Origin: Bacteroidales bacterium
GTDB taxonomy: Bacteria > Bacteroidota > Bacteroidia > Bacteroidales > UBA932
Assembly: GCA_017458265.1 (NCBI GenBank)
Contig: JAFTFV010000045.1
Location: forward strand, 1 to 37,382
Direction: 5' to 3'
DNA length: 37,382 bases
Below the pieces are notes generated by a model, which saw only the letters and a program-made list of their open reading frames with translations, was not told the origin of the DNA and ran no database searches. The position numbers were made by a program, and so were the translations under genes. Shown here in pieces: positions 1 to 7,864 of the stretch (its first letter is position 1; each line of letters opens with the position of its first letter).

Positions 1-117
1 AAAACTTATGACATCAAGCGACCGATTGATGAATCGTACCAGAAGAGGCTTGCCAGGCAGGTCGTCTTCGCCCCGGAACTCGGTAAGTGGAATTACCTCG
101 TCAAACCGGCCAACTGA
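1..117 (+). CDS. C-terminal fragment of an unidentified protein (partial)
   Basis: Frame 1 is open from the left window edge to a TGA at 115-117 and encodes 38 residues ending in ELGKWNYLVKPAN. The N terminus lies outside the window. I do not recognise the family. It does not look like the end of an ECF sigma factor, which would be the usual gene upstream of a FecR anti-sigma gene. It is on the same strand as the following FecR gene, 47 bp away, so it may belong to the same transcription unit. The frame assignment is supported only by the absence of stops and by codon use similar to the neighbours. Confidence 0.5.
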   Translation, partial: KTYDIKRPIDESYQKRLARQVVFAPELGKWNYLVKPAN

Positions 118-164
118 TGCAACTTATTTTTTACACATTACATAACTGTAAATACAATCGCAAA

Positions 165-1124
165 ATGGATATAGAAAAACTACTTCGCTACATCAGAGGC
201 AATGACTCGGACAAAGCGGAAATAGAGAAATGGGCCGATTCCGACCCTGAAAATGTCAAGGAATTGCTGGATACCGCAAAGACCGATTACGCTCTCAGGT
301 TCCAAGGCCATGAGGGAGATTATGATGCGGACCAGGCATGGCGTAAGGTGATGCGAAAACAGTCTTTGCGTCGTGTAAAACCGTTGATCAGAGTCGCCGC
401 TGCTGTTGCCGTTTTCGTTCTTGGCGGAGCAATCGGCAGATTCCTCATTAAGCCGGCACCGGCAACTGAAACCATTGCTATTGCATCAGGAGCAAGTAAG
501 AAAGCGGAGATTACTTTGCCTGACGGAACACTGGCATACCTGAATTCCAACACAAAGATAAGTTTCCCTTCTTCATTCAAGGAGCAGGGGAGGCGGGAAG
601 TACGCCTTTCCGGCGAGGCATGCTTCCGCGTAGCGCCAAGTAAGGTGGGCGATTTTGTGGTTCTTACTAATAAGGATGTCATTGTGACGGACTTGGGTAC
701 GGTATTCAATGTCCAATCTTTCGACAGGGATTCGGTAGTGCAGGTTGCACTTATAGAAGGAAGTGTAAGGACAGACATCATGAAGGACGGGTTTGTGAAT
801 GACACTCACCTCCTTAAGTCTGGAGATCATCTGACTTATAATTGCAACAGCGGAGAATTATCTATGGTTAACAGAGGAGAAGGAAGCGGGGCCGAATGGA
901 TGCAGAATCGCCTCGTATTTACCGATACACCTTTGAATGAGGTTGCAAGGCAGTTGGGCCATCTTCTTGACAAGGAGGTCAAACTGGGGCCTGGTCTGGA
1001 CAGGGTGCGGTTCTCCGGAACATTTGATGACAGGGATGAGAAAACTATCCTCTCTTATATTTCCGAGGCGTGCGGCGTACATGCATCTGTTTCTGATAAC
1101 AGGGTATTACTGATAAGAAAATAA
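165..1124 (+). CDS. FecR-family anti-sigma factor (PUL regulator)
   Basis: 319 residues. I chose the ATG at 165 over an in-frame upstream GTG at 87, because the extra residues overlap the preceding frame and look non-native, whereas MDIEKLLRYIRG is a normal cytoplasmic anti-sigma start. A charged N-terminal region is followed by one membrane segment at about residues 74-94, a periplasmic FecR domain (about 103-200, with the typical LPDGT, LNSNT and GEAxF motifs) and a C-terminal DUF4974-like region (about 245-319). In Bacteroidota such proteins sit in the inner membrane, sense the STN domain of a partner SusC receptor and release an ECF sigma factor. The next gene, 4 bp downstream, is exactly such an STN-containing SusC. 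No sigma gene is next to it inside the window. Confidence 0.93.
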   Translation: MDIEKLLRYIRGNDSDKAEIEKWADSDPENVKELLDTAKTDYALRFQGHEGDYDADQAWRKVMRKQSLRRVKPLIRVAAAVAVFVLGGAIGRFLIKPAPATETIAIASGASKKAEITLPDGTLAYLNSNTKISFPSSFKEQGRREVRLSGEACFRVAPSKVGDFVVLTNKDVIVTDLGTVFNVQSFDRDSVVQVALIEGSVRTDIMKDGFVNDTHLLKSGDHLTYNCNSGELSMVNRGEGSGAEWMQNRLVFTDTPLNEVARQLGHLLDKEVKLGPGLDRVRFSGTFDDRDEKTILSYISEACGVHASVSDNRVLLIRK

Positions 1125-1128
1125 TTGT

Positions 1129-4100
1129 ATGATGAGAAGACTGCTCCTGATATTGTTATTGTCTGTATTTTCCGTCACTGTTTATTCGCAAGCTGTTCCT
1201 GGGAAAATCAGCATGCACAAACAGAACGCTCCTCTTTCAGAGATTCTTGCTGAAATGGAGGAGATGACCCCATATCATTTCTTTTACAGTAATGAGGTCC
1301 CCGGCATGCAGCGAAGAGTTAACGTTTCTGCAAACAATGAGGCGCCGCGTCCGCTGATAGAACAGATACTCAAGGAAAACAATCTGGACTATACGATAGA
1401 TGGCTATGACGTGGTAATCCTGGCAGAAAAGCGTACCAAGGCTGTGACGGTAAGAGTGTCAGGAAAGGTAACAGACGAGAATGGAGAGCCACTTCCGAGT
1501 GCGGGTGTCATTGTTTCCGGCACAACGGCAGGCGTTGTTACCGGGATTGATGGCGAATATTCCATTGATGTAACCCTTCCGGCCAGTTTGGAATTCAGTT
1601 TTATAGGCTATTTGAGCCATACGGAGAAGGTGAAGCCGTCCCAGACAGTATTGAATGTAAGGCTTTATCCTGATGAAAACCGTCTTGAAGAAGTCGTAGT
1701 CATCGGTTATGGTACCCTTGAAAAGAAAGAAGTTACAAGTTCAATAACGTCTATAAACGGGAAGGACCTTATTCAAGGTAGCGGTGGTGCAACCCTTGCG
1801 ACTGCACTTCGAGGTGAAATATCCGGAATGACAGTTACCACGAATGCAAGTCCAAATGCATCATACGGGTTCCAGTTGCGCGGGGTTTCGTCCATCAATG
1901 CCGATGATGCTCCTCTTGTTGTCATTGACGGTATTCCCGGTGGACACTTCAGTTCCCTGAACCCGGATGAGATTGAGTCTATCGACATTCTGAAAGATGC
2001 ATCGGCCGGAGCCATCTATGGGACAAGGGCGGCAGGAGGCGTAATCTTGGTAACGACAAAAAAGGCAAATGAGGGTTCATTCAAGGTGAGTTATACAGGA
2101 GAACTGTCTACAGAGGCGGTTACGGCAAGGCCCAGAGTTCTCAGCGCAGAAAGATATCTGAAATATGATATTGGGACCGACTATGGCCACAATACGGACT
2201 GGTATGGTGAATTGCTCAATGAGGGAGCTCTTTCGCAGAGGCATTCAGTCAGTATGACCGGAGGCTCTTCTGTTGCCAAGATTTACGCAAATTTTATGGC
2301 TCAGGACCAGAACGGGATCGCAATCGGAGATGCCAGAACCGACTATGAAGGAAGGATAAACGGATACTTCAGTGCAATAGATAAACTGATTGAAATCAAC
2401 TACCACGCGCAGTATCTTCAGGTTCAAAGAGATTTGCGTTCTTCTGCTGCACAGTTTAATCAGGCGATAAGATTGAATCCTACGATGAGCCCTTACAGTG
2501 ACAAGAATGAATCCGGTTACAATGTCCTCACGGGTAGTAAGGAAGTATTCAATCCGGTTGCAGATGTAATGCTCAAGCAGATGGACAGGACGGAATCCTG
2601 GCTGTCTGCTGATGCCTCGCTCAAGGTCAATCTGCCTTATGACATTGACCTTCAGGCTACGGTTGGATGGCAGAACAAGACCCGTCAAGGCATGACTTAT
2701 CTCAACAGCCATCATAAGGACTGCATTGACAATGGTTACCATGGCTATGGCGCTCACAGCTTTGACAAGGACATCGACATCACGACAGAGGCAACGGCAA
2801 GCTGGACGGGAATGATTAAGGAGCATAAGATCTCTGCAGTGGCCGGCTACAGCTTTTTTCAAAGTGGAGGCGAAGGTTTCAGTGTATCTAATGCCGATTT
2901 CGTCATTGACGGCATAGGTGCATGGGATATCGGGAAAGGTTCATATCTTTCCAAAGGCGATGCCGGTATGTCTTCAAGTAAATACCCGCGCGAACGCCTT
3001 CTGGCTTTTTTCGGGCGAGCGAACTGGTCATGGATGGACCGGTATATACTGATGGCATCTATACGCCGCGAGGGCTCTTCCAAGTTTGGAAAGAACAATC
3101 GCTGGGGCACATTCTGGAGCCTTTCCGGTGGCTGGAGACTTTCACAGGAGCCGTGGCTTAGGGAAGTAAGCTGGCTTAACGACCTGAAACTGCGTCTCGG
3201 TTACGGCGTTACCGGAAACAACAATTTTTCGAATGGAGTCACTGTTTCGACATACAGTTCCAACTCAGGCTGGGTATATGACGGAGAGTGGATTGTATCA
3301 TATGGGCCGACGAGAAATGTTAATTTCGACCTCCGCTGGGAAGAAAAATCCGAGCTCAATCTGGGACTGGACTACGCTCTGTTTGAGAACAGGCTTCACG
3401 GAAAAGTTGACGTCTATAGACGGGCCGTGACAGGATTGCTGTACAATATAAGTGTCCCGCAGCCTCCCGCAATTTACGGATCGACAGTGATGAACCATGG
3501 CGACCTGGAGAATATTGGTTGGGAGATAGAGATTGGCGGCATACCCGTCAAGAAGAATGATTTGCAGTGGTCCACGACGTTACGCCTGTCTCATAACGTT
3601 TCCCACATAACATCACTTTGGGGAAGCAATACCTACTCTGACCGTGTCCAGTTCCCGTCCCCGGGCAATCCGGGCTATGGCGGCCGTCTTGAAGCAGGGA
3701 CGCGAATCGGCCAGTTTTATATATGGAAGTATGCAGGCGTTACCGAGGAAGGCAAGTGGCTGGTATATGATAAAAACGACAATATCATACTTGCCGATAA
3801 CCGCAAATACGAAGACAAACGATATATGGGAGATGCAATCCCGGCGGTAATAGCCTCTCTCAACAATACATTCAGGTACAAAGACTTTTCCCTTGGCGTG
3901 AACCTGAGAAGCTGGATTGACTTTGACGTGTTCAACACTATCAATATGTATTATGGACTTGCTACAAATGAAGGGACCAACGTGCTGAGATCGGCATACA
4001 TAGAGAATCGCCAGATCAAACATGAGAAAGTCCTCTGTGATTACTGGATTGAGGATGGAACATTCCTCAAGATAGACGCGGTTACGCTCGGGTACAATTT

Positions 4101-4296
4101 TGACCTGAAAAAGAGGCAAAACATCATAAGCGATGTATATCTTTATCTTACCATTCGCGACCTTGCCTGCTTCAGCATGTACAGCGGACTTGATCCGGAA
4201 GTTAACATAAATGGTATCGACGTTGGATATGAGTGGTTTAACAGATTATATCCGAGAACGGCAAGATTTACTTTGGGAGCAAAAATTTCATTCTGA
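1129..4296 (+). CDS. susC: SusC/RagA-family TonB-dependent outer membrane receptor with STN domain
   Basis: 1055 residues. A signal peptide ends near VYSQA. It is followed by an STN domain (about residues 24-100), a carboxypeptidase-regulatory-like domain (about 106-190, VSGKVTDENGEPLPSAGV), the EEVVVIGYGT segment characteristic of SusC proteins, a plug domain (about 195-315, with LRGVSSIN and DAPLVVIDG) and a 22-strand-type barrel ending in the aromatic terminus LGAKISF. The protein imports oligosaccharides across the outer membrane using TonB energy, with the SusD lipoprotein as lid. The STN domain couples transport to the FecR anti-sigma factor encoded just upstream. The SusD gene begins 1 bp after the stop. 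The imported glycan is not predictable from this protein; the downstream lyase and GH88 suggest a uronic-acid glycan. Confidence 0.97.
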   Translation: MMRRLLLILLLSVFSVTVYSQAVPGKISMHKQNAPLSEILAEMEEMTPYHFFYSNEVPGMQRRVNVSANNEAPRPLIEQILKENNLDYTIDGYDVVILAEKRTKAVTVRVSGKVTDENGEPLPSAGVIVSGTTAGVVTGIDGEYSIDVTLPASLEFSFIGYLSHTEKVKPSQTVLNVRLYPDENRLEEVVVIGYGTLEKKEVTSSITSINGKDLIQGSGGATLATALRGEISGMTVTTNASPNASYGFQLRGVSSINADDAPLVVIDGIPGGHFSSLNPDEIESIDILKDASAGAIYGTRAAGGVILVTTKKANEGSFKVSYTGELSTEAVTARPRVLSAERYLKYDIGTDYGHNTDWYGELLNEGALSQRHSVSMTGGSSVAKIYANFMAQDQNGIAIGDARTDYEGRINGYFSAIDKLIEINYHAQYLQVQRDLRSSAAQFNQAIRLNPTMSPYSDKNESGYNVLTGSKEVFNPVADVMLKQMDRTESWLSADASLKVNLPYDIDLQATVGWQNKTRQGMTYLNSHHKDCIDNGYHGYGAHSFDKDIDITTEATASWTGMIKEHKISAVAGYSFFQSGGEGFSVSNADFVIDGIGAWDIGKGSYLSKGDAGMSSSKYPRERLLAFFGRANWSWMDRYILMASIRREGSSKFGKNNRWGTFWSLSGGWRLSQEPWLREVSWLNDLKLRLGYGVTGNNNFSNGVTVSTYSSNSGWVYDGEWIVSYGPTRNVNFDLRWEEKSELNLGLDYALFENRLHGKVDVYRRAVTGLLYNISVPQPPAIYGSTVMNHGDLENIGWEIEIGGIPVKKNDLQWSTTLRLSHNVSHITSLWGSNTYSDRVQFPSPGNPGYGGRLEAGTRIGQFYIWKYAGVTEEGKWLVYDKNDNIILADNRKYEDKRYMGDAIPAVIASLNNTFRYKDFSLGVNLRSWIDFDVFNTINMYYGLATNEGTNVLRSAYIENRQIKHEKVLCDYWIEDGTFLKIDAVTLGYNFDLKKRQNIISDVYLYLTIRDLACFSMYSGLDPEVNINGIDVGYEWFNRLYPRTARFTLGAKISF

Positions 4297-4297
4297 C

Positions 4298-5977
4298 ATG
4301 ATGAAGAAGATTATCATATCGTTAGCGGCGGCAATAATGGTGGCGGGGTGCAGCCTAGAACCGGAATTCTATTCATCGGTTACACCGGACGTATATTATG
4401 ACAGTCCATCGACCATTTATTCTGCTTTGGCCAGGCCGTTTACACATTGGAGAACTTTTCAGCAGGAGTACAGATGGTACCTTCAGGAGTATCCCACCGA
4501 TGAACTGTGTTCCCCCCAAAGGTATGTCCATTTCGAGGACGGAGGCATGTGGGCAGAGCTGCACCATCACAAGTGGACACCTGACCACAAATGTATAATT
4601 GAGACCTGGAGTGCAGTGGGCATGGGAATATCATTGTCCTATGCCATAGCAGAGGATCTTAAGGAGGTTGACTATGAGAAATGCGGCCTTGACAATGACA
4701 TCAAGGCCGATCACCAGCGCCAGCTGAAGGCTCTCGTGGCTTACTTCTATCTGAAAGGATTGGATTATTTCGGCGGAATGCCAATTTATCGGGGTTATTC
4801 TCTGCAGGAAGTGGAGCGTTCATCGGCAAAGGAGACGTTTGATTTCATAGAGGAAACCCTGCTGGATGTAATCCCGGGACTTAAGCCCTACAGGAAAGGC
4901 ATGTCGCATGACGGGTTCATTACTCAGGGTGCGGCTGCGGCAATGCTCGCAGAGCTATACTTCAATGCGATATCTTATATCGGCGAAGACCATTTCGCAG
5001 AGTGTGCAAAGGTGTGTCAGGATATTATTGATCAGAAATATGGCCAATATGAGCTCTCAAGCACATGGAACGCGCATTTTGGCTTTGATAATGACAAGAG
5101 TGCAGAAGTAATCTGGGCCGCCCCATCTGCGAACTCCCAGTTCCTTTGTTCCTGGTATTTCTCCCAGTCAAGCCCTAATAATATTGCAAACTTTTACGGG
5201 TCTTCAGGAGCATCGGCATACAACGGGGTGTGCCTCCAGCCCTCTCTTGCCCCGACGGGAGAGCCTTATACCTGGAAGATGGGACGCCCGTTCCGTAAAT
5301 ACAACGATTCGGATTTGAGGAAAAAACTCTTTGTCTATCGCGGTAACAAAGAGTACGAGGGAATGTTTCTGATGGGGAAACTGATAAATCCTGTTACCGG
5401 CGGCACATGTACCGGGAACTGGGATTATTCAGGTGAAGTCTTAGAGCTGGTGGATATGATAGCGCATTTCAAGCAGCTTGGCAAGGAGTATCCGGATGTT
5501 TCTGTCCTTCCGTCGGACATGTATTCTGGAGAGGAGAACTCCGGAATCAGGCTTGTGAAGTACCCGACTCCCAATCTTGCCGATGATGCCTATCGCTGGG
5601 ATCCGGACTGGGTGGTGATCAGGCTTGCCGAGGTCTACTACATGCTGGCGGAGTGCAAGTTCCGCTCGGGGGACAAAACCGGTGCAGCCAACCTTTTCAA
5701 TCAGGTCAGAAAAAGAGATTTTGCAGGTGCCGATCCCGACCCTGTGACAGAATCGAATATTGACAAATACCGCATCCTGGATGAGTGGATGTTGGAATTC
5801 CTTGGTGAAGGGCGCAGACGTACGGACCTTATCCGTTGGGATGTGTTCACGACAGAAACTTGGTGGGATCATAATCCTAGCCGCAAAGAATATCTTAAAC
5901 TGTTCCCGCTTCCTACAACGGCAATATCAAACAGCAACTTACTAAAACAGAATCCCGGTTATGGAGAGAATATATAA
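4298..5977 (+). CDS. susD: SusD/RagB-family glycan-binding surface lipoprotein
   Basis: 559 residues from the ATG at 4298. An in-frame upstream extension to 4211 lies inside susC and is rejected. The start MMKKIIISLAAAIMVAGC is a lipoprotein signal with Cys18. Helical SusD/TPR features follow, including the VYYDSP segment near residue 28, VIRLAEVYYMLAECKFRSGD near residue 445, EFLGEGRRRTDLIRW near 515, and the family-typical C terminus LFPLP...NLLKQNPGY. SusD caps the SusC barrel on the cell surface and binds the glycan. It is spaced 1 bp from susC and overlaps the following MBL gene by 17 bp, so translation is probably coupled. Confidence 0.97.
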   Translation: MMKKIIISLAAAIMVAGCSLEPEFYSSVTPDVYYDSPSTIYSALARPFTHWRTFQQEYRWYLQEYPTDELCSPQRYVHFEDGGMWAELHHHKWTPDHKCIIETWSAVGMGISLSYAIAEDLKEVDYEKCGLDNDIKADHQRQLKALVAYFYLKGLDYFGGMPIYRGYSLQEVERSSAKETFDFIEETLLDVIPGLKPYRKGMSHDGFITQGAAAAMLAELYFNAISYIGEDHFAECAKVCQDIIDQKYGQYELSSTWNAHFGFDNDKSAEVIWAAPSANSQFLCSWYFSQSSPNNIANFYGSSGASAYNGVCLQPSLAPTGEPYTWKMGRPFRKYNDSDLRKKLFVYRGNKEYEGMFLMGKLINPVTGGTCTGNWDYSGEVLELVDMIAHFKQLGKEYPDVSVLPSDMYSGEENSGIRLVKYPTPNLADDAYRWDPDWVVIRLAEVYYMLAECKFRSGDKTGAANLFNQVRKRDFAGADPDPVTESNIDKYRILDEWMLEFLGEGRRRTDLIRWDVFTTETWWDHNPSRKEYLKLFPLPTTAISNSNLLKQNPGYGENI

Positions 5978-7214
5978 AACTTTGTTACTGGTCATCGCCA
6001 CCCTTCTTGCCGTGTCATGTTACAGGGAGAAGCCATTCCCCGACGACGAGAAGGAAAGTACGCTGGAAAAGCTTCCGGCATGGCATAAGGGTTATATGGA
6101 CATTCATCACATCAGTACCGGAAGAGGGGACTGTGCATTGTTGATTCTTCCCGATGGCACTACAATGATGGTTGATGCGGGAGATCTTGGCCCCGGAGAT
6201 AATTTCAAACAGGAAATTATGAGCAGGGTGCCGTATACCAGCCGCACCCCTGGAGAGTGGATTGTCCGTTATGTCTCTCATTTCCTGGAGGATGCCGGAT
6301 TGCCGTCCAAGCAGATAGACTATATGCTTGTGACCCATTTCCATAATGACCATATGGGAACACCGACAAGCTATTCGATAACCAGCAATAACGGCAAATA
6401 TCTTATGACGGGCGTTTCCCATGTGGGAAATTTCCTGAACATAGGAAACCTTGTAGACAGGGGGTATCCTGATTATAATTTTCCTTATACAGGTGTATTT
6501 GAAAACACCATGCTCGATAATTATTTCGCATTTTTGCGGGATGAAGGGAACCTTGTGAAGGAACAGTCAGAGTTCAAGGTGGGCTCTTCAGATCAGTTTG
6601 TGTTGCTCCATGAAAGAGATAACTATCCCTCTTTCAATATCCGTAACATTTACTGCAACGGCCGGATTTGGACCGGAACCGGAGAGAATACGGAATACTT
6701 TGTTCCTTCCGGCGTAGACCAGTCGGTCCTGTCAAACGAGAATCTCTGGTCAGAGGTCATAAACATCAGTTACGGAGACTTTGATTATCACACAGGAGGA
6801 GATATCCTCGGTGGATTCGGCGACTGGCGCAATATCGAATCGAGGGTTGCAAAGGTGATTGGAGAGACAGATGTGGTTCAGTGCAACCATCACGCATATA
6901 AGGATGCGATGAATGCAGATTTTGTCAATGCTACCAAGGCTCAGGCGTTTATTATACCGGCATGGGATTACTATCATCCCGAGTCGGCACCATTAAGCCG
7001 TATGATACATAACGGCGGCATGGTGTTCTCTGCCGGGCTTGTTGCCAGCAACAGGGCGCGCCTCCTGGATGACGGCAGACTAATAAAACCCGAGGGGCAC
7101 ATAGTCGTAAGGGTTTATGAAGGAGGGGGAGAGTTCCAGATATTTGTCCTGAATGACAAAACTACTGATTATGAAGTTATTTACAAGACCGACAGGATTA
7201 CCTCAAACAAATAG
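5961..7214 (+). CDS. MBL-fold lipoprotein, ComEC/Rec2-like metallo-beta-lactamase domain
   Basis: 417 residues; lipobox LAVSC with Cys20, so it is probably a membrane-anchored exported protein. The MBL fold is visible as LPDGTTMMVDAG (about residues 60-71), the metal motif THFHNDH (His126, His128, Asp130, His131), a GGD loop (Asp281) and a CNHH motif (His310/311). The set is intact and the late GGD...HH arrangement resembles the C-terminal hydrolase domain of ComEC. It starts inside the last 17 bp of susD and is 4 bp from the BACON gene, so it is an integral member of the locus. The substrate is unknown: phosphodiester, sulfate ester or other ester hydrolysis are all possible for this fold. 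A paralogous domain forms the C terminus of the third GLUG lipoprotein at 13072-16794. Confidence 0.88.
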   Translation: MERIYKTLLLVIATLLAVSCYREKPFPDDEKESTLEKLPAWHKGYMDIHHISTGRGDCALLILPDGTTMMVDAGDLGPGDNFKQEIMSRVPYTSRTPGEWIVRYVSHFLEDAGLPSKQIDYMLVTHFHNDHMGTPTSYSITSNNGKYLMTGVSHVGNFLNIGNLVDRGYPDYNFPYTGVFENTMLDNYFAFLRDEGNLVKEQSEFKVGSSDQFVLLHERDNYPSFNIRNIYCNGRIWTGTGENTEYFVPSGVDQSVLSNENLWSEVINISYGDFDYHTGGDILGGFGDWRNIESRVAKVIGETDVVQCNHHAYKDAMNADFVNATKAQAFIIPAWDYYHPESAPLSRMIHNGGMVFSAGLVASNRARLLDDGRLIKPEGHIVVRVYEGGGEFQIFVLNDKTTDYEVIYKTDRITSNK

Positions 7215-7218
7215 TCTT

Positions 7219-7860
7219 ATGAAAAGAGTTTTATTGGGCATATTTGTAATTGCGTCCATCGCCGCCTGTGACAAAAAAGAGGTTCCGGGGACCCTGGAGG
7301 TGGAAAGCGATGTTATTTACCTTCCGGCCGATGAAGGTATAAGGCATATACTTGTCGATGCCACTACAGAATGGCGACTGGAGTACGATACCTCAACACC
7401 ATGGATGTCTACAGACCTTCATGGCGGGAAAGCGGCAAGGAAATACTTCACGGTATCGTATCTTGAAAACCCCAATGCTTCGGCACGTACCTGTACCATC
7501 AAGATTTTCACAAGCGACAGGAATGATGTCAAAGAGTTGACTCTTATTCAGCGCCGCCAGGCTTCAGCCATTCATTTCTCAGTGGATGAGTTTCAGGCCG
7601 AGTGCTGGGCCGGGTCTTATTCTGTGGCTTTTACCGACAATATCATAGACCGTTCAAACATGACGGTCAGTACCGATTCAGACTGGATAACACTCTATCC
7701 ATTTACGGCAGATACTGATGCCGTTGAATTCTATCTTGACCGTATCCCCAGCGTCGTTACAGGAAGCCGGGTGGGTCATATTTATGTATCATGCGAAGTT
7801 GAAGATGAGGGGACGGTTACGGGAGCTCTCACAGTAAGGCAGTTTGCAAAAACAAATTAA
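7219..7860 (+). CDS. BACON-domain lipoprotein
   Basis: 213 residues from the ATG at 7219, four bases after the MBL stop. Signal MKRVLLGIFVIASIAAC with Cys17 followed by DKKE, an acidic/basic start compatible with surface export of Bacteroidota lipoproteins. Two BACON-like immunoglobulin-type modules are visible: about residues 25-110 (STPWMSTDLHGGK, then a CTIKIFTSDRNDVKELTLIQR strand pattern) and about 111-213 (DSDWITLYPF, then ALTVRQFA). BACON domains occur in PUL surface proteins, where they act as glycan- or mucin-binding or spacer domains. It contains no catalytic motif. Its position between SusD/MBL and the GLUG lipoproteins fits a SusE-like accessory surface glycan-binding role, which is inferred. 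Confidence 0.85.
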   Translation: MKRVLLGIFVIASIAACDKKEVPGTLEVESDVIYLPADEGIRHILVDATTEWRLEYDTSTPWMSTDLHGGKAARKYFTVSYLENPNASARTCTIKIFTSDRNDVKELTLIQRRQASAIHFSVDEFQAECWAGSYSVAFTDNIIDRSNMTVSTDSDWITLYPFTADTDAVEFYLDRIPSVVTGSRVGHIYVSCEVEDEGTVTGALTVRQFAKTN

Positions 7861-7864
7861 GATT

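Noticed and set aside
87-164. N-terminal extension of the FecR protein from a GTG
   Set aside because: It overlaps the preceding gene's frame and adds residues unlike FecR starts; the ATG at 165 gives the normal family N terminus.
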